Origin: Lachnospiraceae bacterium
Lineage (GTDB): Bacteria; Bacillota; Clostridia; Lachnospirales; Lachnospiraceae
DNA length: 45,439 nt
Direction of reading: 5' to 3'
Assembly: GCA_900766575.1 (NCBI GenBank)
Contig: CAAFVW010000189.1
Coordinates: 1-45,439, forward strand
Positions 1 to 7,214 of the stretch are shown piece after piece. Positions within the stretch are counted from its first letter, which is position 1, and each line of letters opens with the position of its first letter. The notes below the pieces were generated by a model that saw nothing but the letters and a program-made list of their open reading frames with translations, did no database searches and was not told the DNA's origin. A program made the position numbers and the translations under genes.

Positions 1-75
1 ACATGATACGAAGATGTTTATGTGACATAGAATGATGATTCAAATACTACAAAAGAACAGGAGAGAACGGTAAAA

Positions 76-1038
76 ATGAAGATTGTATTGCTGGAGAGAA
101 ACAGTGCGGGTACGGATGTTCCGGTAGATTGTTTCAATGAGCTGGGAGAAGTGACATCTTATCCCAATACGGTCACGGCAGAAGAAGTGGCAGAACGTGT
201 AGGAGATGCGGATGTTATCGTCTGCAACAAGGCTCCGATGAGAGAAGAATCCCTGAAAAACTGTCCCAACGTAAAGCTGATCTGTGAGCTTGCTACCGGA
301 TATGACAACTGTGATCTGGAATATTGCAAATCCAGAGGTATTAAGGTTGCAAATGTGGTCGATTATTCCACCGCCATGGTAGCCCAGCATACCTTTACGC
401 TGGCACTGACCTTGAGCCAGAAACTGCCGTATTATGACAGATATGTCAAGTCCGGTGCCTACAGCGCGCAGGATCGTTTTTCCAATTTTGACCAGCCTTT
501 TTATGAACTGGAAGGCAAGACCTGGGGTATCGTAGGAATGGGCAATATTGGTAAGAGAGCCGCAGCAATCGCAACAGCTTTCGGTTGTAAAGTAATTTTC
601 TATTCTATCACTGGTAAGAGTACCTGTACCGAATATCCGCAGGTAGATAAAGAAACACTGTTAAAAGAAAGTGATTTCCTGTCCCTGCATTGTCCGTTGA
701 GTGATCTGTCCCGCAACTTCATTGATAAAGAAGCACTTCGCAAGATGAAGAAGACCGCAATTCTCATCAATGTGGCACGTGGTCCCGTGGTAAATAATGC
801 AGATCTGTATGAAGCACTGGTAGCAGGAGAGATTCAGGCAGCAGGTCTGGATGTACTGGAAAAGGAGCCTTTGGAGCTTTCCAATCCTCTGAGTGAATTA
901 AAAGACAGCAACAAGCTGATCATCACACCGCATCTGGCATGGGCCAGTGTGGAAGCCAGAACCCGCTGTGTGCAGGGTGTCTATGAGAATATCAAGGCAT
1001 TCATGCGCGGTGAGAACCGGAATGTAGTAAATTTGTAA
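76..1038 (+). CDS. D-isomer-specific 2-hydroxyacid dehydrogenase
   Basis: A 320-residue cytoplasmic NAD(P)-dependent oxidoreductase that interconverts a 2-keto acid and a D-2-hydroxy acid; family members include hydroxypyruvate/glycerate and lactate dehydrogenases. The Rossmann signature GMGNIG lies near residue 155. The catalytic Arg (in NVARGPVV), Glu (in DVLEKEP) and His (in TPHLAWAS) are all present and in order, and the length is normal for the family. The start is supported by an AGGAGAG ribosome site about 11 bases upstream. The gene stands alone, followed by 325 bases of structured intergenic DNA. The exact substrate cannot be read from sequence; hydroxypyruvate reductase is a plausible guess because of the short loop-free architecture. 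Confidence 0.9.
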   Translation: MKIVLLERNSAGTDVPVDCFNELGEVTSYPNTVTAEEVAERVGDADVIVCNKAPMREESLKNCPNVKLICELATGYDNCDLEYCKSRGIKVANVVDYSTAMVAQHTFTLALTLSQKLPYYDRYVKSGAYSAQDRFSNFDQPFYELEGKTWGIVGMGNIGKRAAAIATAFGCKVIFYSITGKSTCTEYPQVDKETLLKESDFLSLHCPLSDLSRNFIDKEALRKMKKTAILINVARGPVVNNADLYEALVAGEIQAAGLDVLEKEPLELSNPLSELKDSNKLIITPHLAWASVEARTRCVQGVYENIKAFMRGENRNVVNL

Positions 1039-1112
1039 GATTGCAAAAGCTGCGTGTCAACGAAGCAAACGTATATCAGGTGAGATGTAGAATTTCATAA
1101 ATAGTGGATAAC

Positions 1113-1165
1113 ATATACACAAATGTCTTTGGAATGCTTGCATTTCAGTGGATATTTGTGTATAT
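1113..1165 (+). other. Long hairpin A with G-CUUG-C tetraloop
   Basis: A 15-bp stem (1113-1127 with 1151-1165, one G-U wobble) encloses 23 bases. These hold an inner stem GGAATG/CATTTC (1131-1136 with 1141-1146, one G-U) capped by the tetraloop CTTG. It lies between the dehydrogenase gene and gtrA, on the gtrA strand. It could act as a terminator of the upstream gene, but there is no clean T-run. It shares its centre TGCTTGCA with hairpins B and C. Confidence 0.6.
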
Positions 1166-1178
1166 TTGTTATTTGTAG

Positions 1179-1335
1179 TTAACTATTCAGAGCCATGTAA
1201 ATAGTCTCGAATGAGCGTCGAATGCTTGCATTCGTAAGAACATTTGAGACTATTTATAGGGCGAAGTAACCACATGAGCAAAAAGAAAGCCTCGTAGAGG
1301 CGATTTTGCGAATGGGGTTCTGAATAGTTTTGTTA
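1179..1335. repeat. MITE-like intergenic element with terminal inverted repeats, copy 1
   Basis: The element is bounded by inverted repeats: GTTAACTATTCAGAGCC on the left, and the matching CTGAATAGTT followed by TTGTTAAC on the right. Inside are hairpin B (1199-1255) and a right half (1260-1327) with a nested stem, GCAAAA/TTTTGC around GCCTC/GAGGC. The right half recurs at 40839-40905. No transposase is present. It ends about 30 bases before the gtrA start codon. It could be a non-autonomous mobile element or a REP-like regulatory repeat. Confidence 0.55.
1199..1255 (+). other. Long hairpin B with G-CUUG-C tetraloop
   Basis: A 15-bp stem (1199-1213 with 1241-1255, one G-T mismatch that pairs as G-U in RNA) encloses a perfect 6-bp inner stem CGAATG/CATTCG (1219-1234) with a CTTG loop. 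Its outer stem is unrelated in sequence to hairpin A, yet the core GAATGCTTGCATT is the same. It is nested in the inverted-repeat element at 1179-1335 and sits upstream of gtrA on the same strand. Confidence 0.65.
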
Positions 1336-1363
1336 ACCTTAGAACAGAGAAATGAGGAACAAT

Positions 1364-1816
1364 ATGGTAGAAAAAATAAAAGCACTGTGGATCAAATATG
1401 AAGAAATCATTGCGTACCTGATCGTAGGCGGATTGACAACGGTGGTATCCTGGGCAGCGAAGTTCCTGGCGAATTTCCTGTTATTTGACAATACGATGTA
1501 TCCCACACCGTTCCAGAACATCGTCCTGAGTATTATTAACTGGACTGCCGGTGTTATTTTTGCATATTTCACGAACCGTAAGTTTGTATTCAAGAGCAAT
1601 GCGCCGATGCTTTCGGAGGCTCCGAAATTCGTTCTTTCCAGAGTATCTACCCTGATCCTGGATATGGTAGTGATGCAGGTGCTGACCGCAGTCGGAGTAA
1701 ATCTGCTGGTAGCAACCGTGATCTCTGCGGTTCTGGTCATCATTGGCAATTATGTGTTCAGTAAGCTGTTCGTATTCAACAAGAAAAAAGACGGCGAAGC
1801 GGAAGAAACGAAGTAA
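1364..1816 (+). CDS. GtrA-like membrane protein
   Basis: A small integral membrane protein of 150 residues in the GtrA family, whose members have about four membrane segments and are thought to help move lipid-linked sugars for cell-envelope glycosylation. Hydrophobic stretches lie near residues 14-36, 49-68, 85-110 and 112-136. The family hallmarks are an early YLIVGG segment and an aromatic/basic FTNRKFVF-type motif after the second span. The ATG at 1364 is chosen over the one at 1352 because GAGGAAC lies six bases before it, while the earlier ATG has no ribosome site. The tail is charged and cytoplasmic. No glycosyltransferase partner is adjacent, so the role in this strain is unclear. Confidence 0.8.
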   Translation: MVEKIKALWIKYEEIIAYLIVGGLTTVVSWAAKFLANFLLFDNTMYPTPFQNIVLSIINWTAGVIFAYFTNRKFVFKSNAPMLSEAPKFVLSRVSTLILDMVVMQVLTAVGVNLLVATVISAVLVIIGNYVFSKLFVFNKKKDGEAEETK

Positions 1817-1870
1817 CAGACGTAAAACAAAAAGATCTATATAGGATATCATAAAAATATATCAGTATAT

Positions 1871-1921
1871 AAAAAGCAGTTCAGAATCGGAGAAAATCCG
1901 TAAATTCTGAACCGCTTTTTT
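1871..1921. terminator. Bidirectional terminator between gtrA-like gene and M42 peptidase gene
   Basis: A stem of 12 positions (1876-1887 with 1904-1915, one mismatch), extended by an A-tract/T-tract, with an inner CGGA/TCCG stem and a T-run from 1916. It separates two convergent genes and can work on both strands. Confidence 0.85.
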
Positions 1922-1929
1922 ATTTACTG

Positions 1930-2964
1930 TCAGGCCAGATAAGCTTTCAACAGTTCCAGTGTTGCGGCAACGGCATCCTTATGGGAACGCTCATAGCCGT
2001 GGGAGGCGTAGACACCGGGACCGATGAGTCCGTGTCTGGCGTCGATACCGGCGCTTAAAGCCGCATCGGCATCGGAACCATAATAAGGGTATACATCCGC
2101 AGCATAGTCGATGTGATTGTCCTTTGCGGCCTGAATGAGACCTTTTACGACATCATAATGATAAGGTCCATGTCCATCCTTGACGCAGATGGATACCTGA
2201 CGGTCTGTACACTCAAGGCCTTCGCCGACACAACCCATATCTACGGACAATAATTCTTCCACATCTTCCGGTGCAGAAGCACAGGCTCCGTGACCTACTT
2301 CCTCGAAGACGGTAATATGCTGATAAACCTTACGGGACAGCTTTACATCTTCCTCTTTTACATATTTTGCGAAGCCCAATAAAATAGCGGTGCTGAGCTT
2401 ATCATCCAGAAAACGGCTCTTGATATAGCCGGATTCTGTAATGCGGGTCCGGGGGTCCATGCAGACGAAGGAACCGTTTTCGATTCCCAGTGCTTTGACG
2501 TCTTCTTTGGAGGAAACCTTTTCATCCAGCAGGACTTCCACAGAGTCAAAGGTTCGCTCGGACTTCTGGTAATCGCCGTTGACATGAATGGATGCATCGG
2601 TAAGCTGTACCGTACCATCGTATACCTTGCCATCCAGAGTGTATACACGGCAGTTTTCAGTCTCAATGTTGTTGGCATTTAATCCGCCGACTTTGGTCAG
2701 ACGCAGACGCCCGTTGCGCTTGATCTCGGCCACCATACCGCCGAGGGTGTCTACGTGAGCCATGGTCAGGACGGCGTTGCCTTTGCCGCCGATCTCTACG
2801 AGTACGCCGCCTTTTTTGGTCTTTGCCGGTTTGTAGCCGAGGCGTTTATACTCTTCACAGAGATAGTCGGTTACTTTTTCGGTAAATCCGGAAGGACTGT
2901 CAATGGCAAGAAGGGCTTCTGCCTGTTTTAAGATATATTCTATATATTTCTTTTCTTTTTTCAT
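1930..2964 (-). CDS. M42 family metallopeptidase (glutamyl aminopeptidase-like)
   Basis: A 344-residue cytoplasmic dinuclear-metal aminopeptidase of the M42 (PepA/FrvX/YsdC) family, which trims peptides and often forms tetrahedral dodecamers. Metal and catalytic residues are visible: His70 and Asp72 (MAHVDTLGG), the bridging Asp187/188 (RFLDDK), the Glu221-Glu222 pair with His225 (FEEVGHG), Asp242 (SVDMGC), and a C-terminal His in the ERSHKDAV segment. An AGGA ribosome site precedes the ATG by nine bases. It is the last gene of a leftward series luxS-mtnN-M42 with gaps of about 100-120 bases, so co-transcription is possible but not shown. Confidence 0.9.
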   Translation of the reverse strand: MKKEKKYIEYILKQAEALLAIDSPSGFTEKVTDYLCEEYKRLGYKPAKTKKGGVLVEIGGKGNAVLTMAHVDTLGGMVAEIKRNGRLRLTKVGGLNANNIETENCRVYTLDGKVYDGTVQLTDASIHVNGDYQKSERTFDSVEVLLDEKVSSKEDVKALGIENGSFVCMDPRTRITESGYIKSRFLDDKLSTAILLGFAKYVKEEDVKLSRKVYQHITVFEEVGHGACASAPEDVEELLSVDMGCVGEGLECTDRQVSICVKDGHGPYHYDVVKGLIQAAKDNHIDYAADVYPYYGSDADAALSAGIDARHGLIGPGVYASHGYERSHKDAVAATLELLKAYLA

Positions 2965-3066
2965 GGAAATGATCCTGTCTTTCTTCGTAATCTTAAACTA
3001 CAGACTGCCGCGTTCTGCGTCGAATCTGTGTGGCACCGTAATGGTGGTGCTGCAATGTGGCCTGTC

Positions 3067-3765
3067 TTAAATCTGCGGCATCATGGCTTCTACCAGTTTG
3101 GCAGAATGCAGCGCTGCGGCCTTTTCGAAGGTGGGATAGTCCATCTTGGCACTGTCATCCGCTTTGTCGGAAATAGCGCGGATGATGACAAAAGGAATGC
3201 TGTTCAGATATGCACCATGCGCAATGGAAGCTCCTTCCATCTCAGCGCAGTCGCCCTGAAATTCCTGAATCAGCCGTTCCTTGACCTCTTTGCTGGAGAT
3301 GAACTGGTCACCGCTGACCACACGACCGGTATGGACATGAATGTCCGGATTGACTTTGAGACAGGTGCTGACCGCAACATCAATGAGGTGTTGGTCTGCA
3401 ATAAATTCCCGGCAACCCAGCTGAGGTACTTCCCCGGGTTTGTAACCGAAGATCGTGGCATCCACATCGTGATGCAGGGCATCCTTAGAGATCAGGATAT
3501 CTCCGATATCCAGAGCAGTGTTTAAAGAGCCTGCAACACCGGTATTGATGATGGCGGTGACCTGGAAGAGGTCTGCCAGGATCTGTACACAGAGAGCTGC
3601 GTTTACCTTGCCGACACCGCTGCGGACGATGACTACGGGAGTACCGTTCAGAGTTCCTTCATGGAATTCCATATTTGCCTTGGTAGTAATATTGGTGGTA
3701 GTCATGTGGGCTTTCAGTGTTTCCACTTCCAGTTCCATGGCACCGATAATTCCGATTTTTTTCAT
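3067..3765 (-). CDS. mtnN: 5'-methylthioadenosine/S-adenosylhomocysteine nucleosidase
   Basis: A 232-residue cytoplasmic enzyme that hydrolyses S-adenosylhomocysteine to S-ribosylhomocysteine plus adenine, and likewise methylthioadenosine. The N-terminus MKKIGIIGAMELEVE carries the catalytic Glu12, the glycine-rich NTGVAGSLN segment lies near residue 75, and the nucleoside-binding AEMEGASIAH and catalytic Asp in RAISDKADD follow. The length is standard. AGGAATC sits eight bases before the ATG. Its product is the substrate of LuxS, encoded immediately upstream on the same strand, so the pair completes the detoxification arm of the activated methyl cycle. Confidence 0.95.
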   Translation of the reverse strand: MKKIGIIGAMELEVETLKAHMTTTNITTKANMEFHEGTLNGTPVVIVRSGVGKVNAALCVQILADLFQVTAIINTGVAGSLNTALDIGDILISKDALHHDVDATIFGYKPGEVPQLGCREFIADQHLIDVAVSTCLKVNPDIHVHTGRVVSGDQFISSKEVKERLIQEFQGDCAEMEGASIAHGAYLNSIPFVIIRAISDKADDSAKMDYPTFEKAAALHSAKLVEAMMPQI

Positions 3766-3885
3766 GTGTGATTCCTATGCTTTCTTTAATGTTTAAAAAT
3801 ATTCACAGAATAATTTTTTCAGAGCGTATAAAATGTTTAGGCTTTGAATCTATGAAAGTATGCTATGATAATCCAGGTAAATAAA

Positions 3886-4365
3886 TTATTCGGGATATAC
3901 CAGACGGCTGTCATCAATATGGTACAGCACGTTGTCAAGGTAGCGCTTTGCCAGATAATTGGCCATGCCGAGATTCATATCCAGATAGTTGCCGCAATCC
4001 CTAGGAGAGGCACCGGGTACTTCTCCTTTGTAGTCGCGGATGAATTCGAACATTTCCACCATCAGAGGAACGATCTCCTTAGAGGTGAGATCACCGGCTA
4101 AGAGCAGATAGAAGCCGGTACGGCATCCCATGGGGCCGAAGTATACGGTCTTGTCCTTATATTCCGGATGATTGCGCAGGAAGGTGGCACCCAGATGCTC
4201 TATGGTGTGTACTTCTGCGGTATTCATCACCGGCTCCTCGTTGGGACTGGTCATACGCAGATCGAAAGTAGTGATAACTTCTGCACCGATATGATCCTTG
4301 CGGGATACATAGACGCCGGGCTGAAGCTTGATATGGTCAATGGTAAAGCTCGCTATTTTTTCCAT
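3886..4365 (-). CDS. luxS: S-ribosylhomocysteine lyase (autoinducer-2 synthase)
   Basis: A 159-residue metalloenzyme that cleaves S-ribosylhomocysteine to homocysteine and DPD, the precursor of AI-2. The metal and catalytic residues appear in HTIEHLGATFLRNH (His, Glu, His), the catalytic Cys in MGCRTGFYLL, and the distal Cys ligand in RDCGNYLDM. The start is placed at MEKIASFTID, the usual family N-terminus. An ATG 12 bases earlier (4377) is in frame but is only one base from the AAAGGA site. The partner mtnN lies 120 bases downstream. Confidence 0.95.
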   Translation of the reverse strand: MEKIASFTIDHIKLQPGVYVSRKDHIGAEVITTFDLRMTSPNEEPVMNTAEVHTIEHLGATFLRNHPEYKDKTVYFGPMGCRTGFYLLLAGDLTSKEIVPLMVEMFEFIRDYKGEVPGASPRDCGNYLDMNLGMANYLAKRYLDNVLYHIDDSRLVYPE

Positions 4366-4434
4366 GATATTTTCCATTCCTTTCTATTCTGCACAATCAC
4401 CAAACTGTTTTGTAATTGCGCTTTTTCTCTGCAT

Positions 4435-4463
4435 AGTATACACTAATTCCGTAGAAATGAAAA
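4435..4463 (-). promoter_or_regulatory. Probable sigma-A promoter of luxS
   Basis: On the minus strand, TTTTCA (4458-4463) and TATACT (4435-4440) are separated by 17 bases and lie about 70 bases before the luxS start. The -10 overlaps a TATACA on the plus strand, but that strand has no well-spaced -35. Confidence 0.45.
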
Positions 4464-4526
4464 TAGCCTGCAAGGACATTCAACAGGAGAAAGTGACGGA
4501 AAACCCGGAAAGAAAGGAAACAATCG

Positions 4527-4991
4527 ATGAAACACACAGCGGATTATTATATTGAACATTTACAGATGGAACCCCATGTGGAGGGTGGCTATTTTAAGGA
4601 ATGTCTTCTGGAAAAAGAGGAGAGAAATCTGTGGAGCAGCATTTATTTTATGCTGGCGAAGGGAGAGGTGTCCCATTTTCACCGCTTGAAATCCGATGAA
4701 GTGTGGTATTACCATGACGGTAATGCCCTGACCATTTACATGATCGATGAGGCCGGAAAGCTTACTGCGGCAAAACTGGGACTGAATCTGGATCAGGGAG
4801 AAGTTCCCCAGATACTGGTACCGAAGGGAATGATCTTCGGCTCCGCCATGGAAGAGGAGGGATTTAGTCTGGTGGGCTGTATGGTATCTCCCAGCTTTAA
4901 ATATGAGGAGTTTGAACTGTTTGAGAGGGAAGAGCTGCTGGCAAAATATCCGGAACACAGAGATGTTATTTTACGTCTGACCCGTGAGTAA
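4527..4991 (+). CDS. Cupin family protein (DUF985/cupin_5)
   Basis: A 154-residue protein of the DUF985 cupin group, a single-domain beta-barrel family of unknown reaction. The segment SIYFMLAKGEVSHFHRLKSDEVWYY region (about residues 37-62) carries His and Glu residues in the spacing of a cupin metal site, and VPKGMIFGSAM is the second cupin strand motif. AAAGGAAAC lies seven bases before the ATG. It is transcribed divergently from luxS and shares a 160-base region with it. The function is unknown; a role in nucleotide-sugar or small-molecule metabolism is only a guess. Confidence 0.85.
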   Translation: MKHTADYYIEHLQMEPHVEGGYFKECLLEKEERNLWSSIYFMLAKGEVSHFHRLKSDEVWYYHDGNALTIYMIDEAGKLTAAKLGLNLDQGEVPQILVPKGMIFGSAMEEEGFSLVGCMVSPSFKYEEFELFEREELLAKYPEHRDVILRLTRE

Positions 4992-5000
4992 GCGCTTACA
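4987..5000. promoter_or_regulatory. Putative CcpA cre site
   Basis: AGTAAGCGCTTACA matches the cre consensus TGNAANCGNWNNCW at all positions but the first and is almost a perfect palindrome. It overlaps the stop codon of the cupin gene and lies 25 bases upstream of the -35 box of the lipoprotein promoter, a position suited to catabolite control. Confidence 0.55.
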
Positions 5001-5024
5001 TTCATAAGGTAGCGCAATAAAGCG

Positions 5025-5053
5025 TTGCAATGCCGTGATTTGTATGCTATACT
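5025..5053 (+). promoter_or_regulatory. Sigma-A promoter of the lipoprotein gene
   Basis: TTGCAA and TATACT are spaced by 17 bases. Transcription should begin near 5060, immediately before the inverted repeat CGTGCA-GTAA-TGCACG. Confidence 0.7.
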
Positions 5054-5060
5054 GACTGCG

Positions 5061-5076
5061 CGTGCAGTAATGCACG
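5061..5076. promoter_or_regulatory. Perfect inverted repeat at predicted transcript 5' end
   Basis: CGTGCA-GTAA-TGCACG, six perfect pairs with a four-base loop, begins at the predicted +1 of the lipoprotein mRNA. It could be an operator or a 5'-end stabilising hairpin. Confidence 0.4.
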
Positions 5077-5150
5077 TAATACTGCTGTTCCCGATTTCTT
5101 TTATGATAAGTATGATTTGGGATAGCATACATATGAGAGGGAGAAAGAAT

Positions 5151-5732
5151 ATGAAAAAATTTGTTGGAGTTATTGTAGCAACCATGTTGGCATTCAGTCT
5201 GGTGGGATGTGGCCCTGTAGACAGTGCAATTCGGAACATTGCAAGTGCCGCAGACAGTGGAAGCAAGGGCAGTGATGTTGTGACTGCGGATGACGATGGT
5301 TATGCGGAGGGGCGTATCGGAGATGTGATGAAGACTTACTTCTTCAATTATTCCGTAAACAGTGCATATACCTGTAATGAGTATGAAGGTTATACGCCTT
5401 CGGAAGGCAACAAGCTGCTTGTTGTGGAAGTAACTGTTAAAAACACAGACCGTTCTACCGTTACCATGTATGACACGGATTTTCAGGTGCAGTGGGGTGA
5501 TGATGACAACGATGAAGCCTACGATGCGCCGATCACCTATTATGGTAATACGGTAAGTGACGAACAGCTGCCGGAAGAGTATGATTTATCTGTCAATGAA
5601 GAGAGAACGGGTCTGCTGGTATTCGAAGTACCGGAGGCTTCCAAGGATTACTCTATTTCCTATTTGGAGCAGTTTTCCAATGATACCAAGGGAGATGTAT
5701 TCTTCGTATATTTCACTGCAAAGGATAAGTAA
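5151..5732 (+). CDS. Secreted lipoprotein, DUF4352-like
   Basis: A 193-residue predicted lipoprotein. It starts with a lysine-containing signal peptide and a lipobox ending LVGC (Cys about residue 20). After a short Gly/Ser/Asp-rich linker comes a domain with the pattern of DUF4352/telomeric-repeat-factor-like beta-sandwiches: the LLVVEVTVKNTDRSTVTM segment, an acidic loop, and a closing GLLVFEVPEASKDYSI strand. Such domains occur on the surface of many Firmicutes with no fixed function. The start at 5151 is supported by GAGAGGGAG upstream and by the signal peptide; in-frame codons further upstream are not used. It has its own promoter and terminator. Confidence 0.85.
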   Translation: MKKFVGVIVATMLAFSLVGCGPVDSAIRNIASAADSGSKGSDVVTADDDGYAEGRIGDVMKTYFFNYSVNSAYTCNEYEGYTPSEGNKLLVVEVTVKNTDRSTVTMYDTDFQVQWGDDDNDEAYDAPITYYGNTVSDEQLPEEYDLSVNEERTGLLVFEVPEASKDYSISYLEQFSNDTKGDVFFVYFTAKDK

Positions 5733-5762
5733 GATTTATTATAGGATATAGGAAAATGCAAG

Positions 5763-5805
5763 TCGGAGTACTGTGAATTACAGTGCTCCGATTTTAATTT
5801 TTAAT
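5763..5805 (+). terminator. Terminator of the lipoprotein gene
   Basis: The stem TCGGAGTACTGT pairs with ACAGTGCTCCGA (one mismatch) around GAATT, and is followed by a T-rich tract from 5792. Confidence 0.85.
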
Positions 5806-5830
5806 TTATAATTATATAATTTTTCCTTAA

Positions 5831-5859
5831 TTGACATACTAATATATAGATGTTATAGT
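5831..5859 (+). promoter_or_regulatory. Consensus sigma-A promoter of hsp20
   Basis: A perfect TTGACA and a TATAGT are separated by exactly 17 bases. No CIRCE inverted repeat or sigma-B-like element was seen, so heat control, if present, may act on the leader RNA. Confidence 0.85.
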
Positions 5860-5865
5860 ACAGAT

Positions 5866-6002
5866 AGAACAAGGGAGAGGAAGAAAGATAAAAAGAATCC
5901 TCCGACAGGTTCCGAAATTCTCCGGCAGTTACCGGAGGGTGGAAAAGGTAAGATGTATCGGAAGATACAGACATATGTTTAATAGAAAAGGAGAGATGAC
6001 TT
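5866..6002 (+). promoter_or_regulatory. Structured 5' leader of hsp20
   Basis: The predicted leader of about 137 bases has two hairpins. One pairs CCTCCG (5899-5904) with CGGAGG (5933-5938) around a large loop. The other is a perfect TGTATC-GGAA-GATACA (5954-5969) with a GNRA-type loop. The ribosome site AAGGAGAG lies 8-15 bases before the start codon. An RNA thermometer is possible; nothing visible directly masks the ribosome site. Confidence 0.4.
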
Positions 6003-6467
6003 ATGTTATTACCTAGCATTTTTGGAGAGAACTTATTTGATGACTTTTTTGATGATGTACCTTTCTTTGACAACAGAGCAGAGAATCAGATAGAGAAGAA
6101 GCTGTATGGCAGACATGCACACAATGTTATGAAGACCGATATCAAGGAGACCGATGATGGCTATGAACTGATCGTTGATCTGCCCGGCTTCAAGAAAGAT
6201 GAGATCAAGGTGTCTCTGGAGGATGGTTACCTGACCATCGAGGCTGCCAAGGGTCTGGATGAGGATGAGCAGGAGAAGAAATCCGGCAAGTACATCCGCA
6301 AGGAGCGTTATGCCGGTGCCTGCCAGCGTAGCTTCTATGTAGGCGACAACCTGACGCAGGAGGATATCAAGGGTGAGTTCAAACATGGTATACTGACCCT
6401 GAGCGTTCCTAAGAAGGAAGCAAAGCCTGCGGTTGAGACCAACAAATACATCGCAATCGAGGGATAA
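6003..6467 (+). CDS. Hsp20/alpha-crystallin small heat-shock protein
   Basis: A 154-residue ATP-independent holdase that binds unfolding proteins. The short N-terminal arm (LPSIFGENLFDDFFDD) is followed by an alpha-crystallin domain, from MKTDIKETDDGYELIVDLPG to about residue 140. The typical DLPGFKKDEIKV strand pair and the HGILTLSVPK signature are present. The C-terminal tail is short, ending IAIEG, and may hold the I-x-I/V anchor used for oligomer formation. GGAGAG lies eight bases before the ATG. The gene is monocistronic with a strong promoter and terminator. Confidence 0.95.
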   Translation: MLLPSIFGENLFDDFFDDVPFFDNRAENQIEKKLYGRHAHNVMKTDIKETDDGYELIVDLPGFKKDEIKVSLEDGYLTIEAAKGLDEDEQEKKSGKYIRKERYAGACQRSFYVGDNLTQEDIKGEFKHGILTLSVPKKEAKPAVETNKYIAIEG

Positions 6468-6486
6468 TCTGATCCCTGAAACAGAC

Positions 6487-6520
6487 AAAGACCGTTGCCC
6501 GTGAGGGCAGCGGTCTTTTG
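6487..6520. terminator. Terminator between hsp20 and the PilZ gene
   Basis: AAAGACCGTTGCCC pairs with GGGCAGCGGTCTTT around GTGA (one mismatch). It sits between convergent genes and has A- and T-tracts on both flanks, so it can serve both. Confidence 0.9.
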
Positions 6521-6522
6521 CA

Positions 6523-7182
6523 TTATATCTGTCTTTTTCGCAGGACGGCCCGTTCTTTTTTCACGATATACTGTTCCAGACCCGGTACCGGATTGTTCAG
6601 GCGGCAGCCGTAGAGAAACAGCCCGTTTTCCAGTTCCTGGACCCGGGTTACGAGACCGTAGAGATGAAAATTAAAATTCTCGGCAGTTTCATCCATATGA
6701 TCGTTCAAAACCGCATGCACGATCTGATTGAGTTCCAGAAGCAGATCTTCTTTGCTCACTGCAGAGAATCCATTGTAACTGATATCTTTAATGATGGCAT
6801 CGTGGGCAGAATGGTTTAGTCCACATTGTAATGAGGTCTCAATACCAACATAGCAGCGAAAACTTTGTCTGCGGTTGTAAGTTTTGCTTCCTGCTATGCT
6901 GAAAACCGTATAGCAGAGGGTTCCGTCGGCCCGTTTTACCACATTGGTAGTAACATTTTTAAATAACTGCGGCTTTTCCTCCGGGAGGGTGACAACAAGG
7001 TCTGTCACAAGCCCCTTTCCACGGAACGATATGATTTTTCCATCCGTGAATACTCCTTCGGCCAACAAGGTGTGCCTGCGGGGATATACTTCAAGGATCC
7101 GGGAATGGAATTCCAGTTGCTCTGTATTTATGTGAATCAGAAAGTCAAGGGATAATCCTGCTGTCAAGTCGTCGATCTGCAT
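6523..7182 (-). CDS. PilZ domain protein (YcgR-like c-di-GMP effector)
   Basis: A protein of about 219 residues built from an N-terminal YcgR-like barrel and a C-terminal PilZ domain. The c-di-GMP binding signature is intact: the arginine motif RRQSFR followed about 24 residues later by DISYNGFS, matching RxxxR and D/NxSxxG. Proteins of this type bind cyclic di-GMP and often brake flagella or control exopolysaccharide. The start at MQIDDL is chosen because GGGAG lies 11 bases upstream; an in-frame ATG at 7203 lacks a ribosome site. It follows the CmpB-like membrane gene on the same strand with a gap of 11-32 bases, so the two probably form an operon. No flagellar gene is nearby. Confidence 0.85.
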   Translation of the reverse strand: MQIDDLTAGLSLDFLIHINTEQLEFHSRILEVYPRRHTLLAEGVFTDGKIISFRGKGLVTDLVVTLPEEKPQLFKNVTTNVVKRADGTLCYTVFSIAGSKTYNRRQSFRCYVGIETSLQCGLNHSAHDAIIKDISYNGFSAVSKEDLLLELNQIVHAVLNDHMDETAENFNFHLYGLVTRVQELENGLFLYGCRLNNPVPGLEQYIVKKERAVLRKRQI

Positions 7183-7214
7183 AGTCCGGTGGTCTCCCGT
7201 CATTCATAGAATAG

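Noticed and set aside
1274..1297. Micro-peptide MSKKKAS in the repeat before gtrA
   Set aside because: The start codon is not kept in the copy before rhaD (ATG is AGG there) and there is no ribosome site.
3766..4526. SAM-type riboswitch near luxS/mtnN
   Set aside because: No GA-rich multi-stem leader pattern is visible; the regions before both genes are short and AT-rich.
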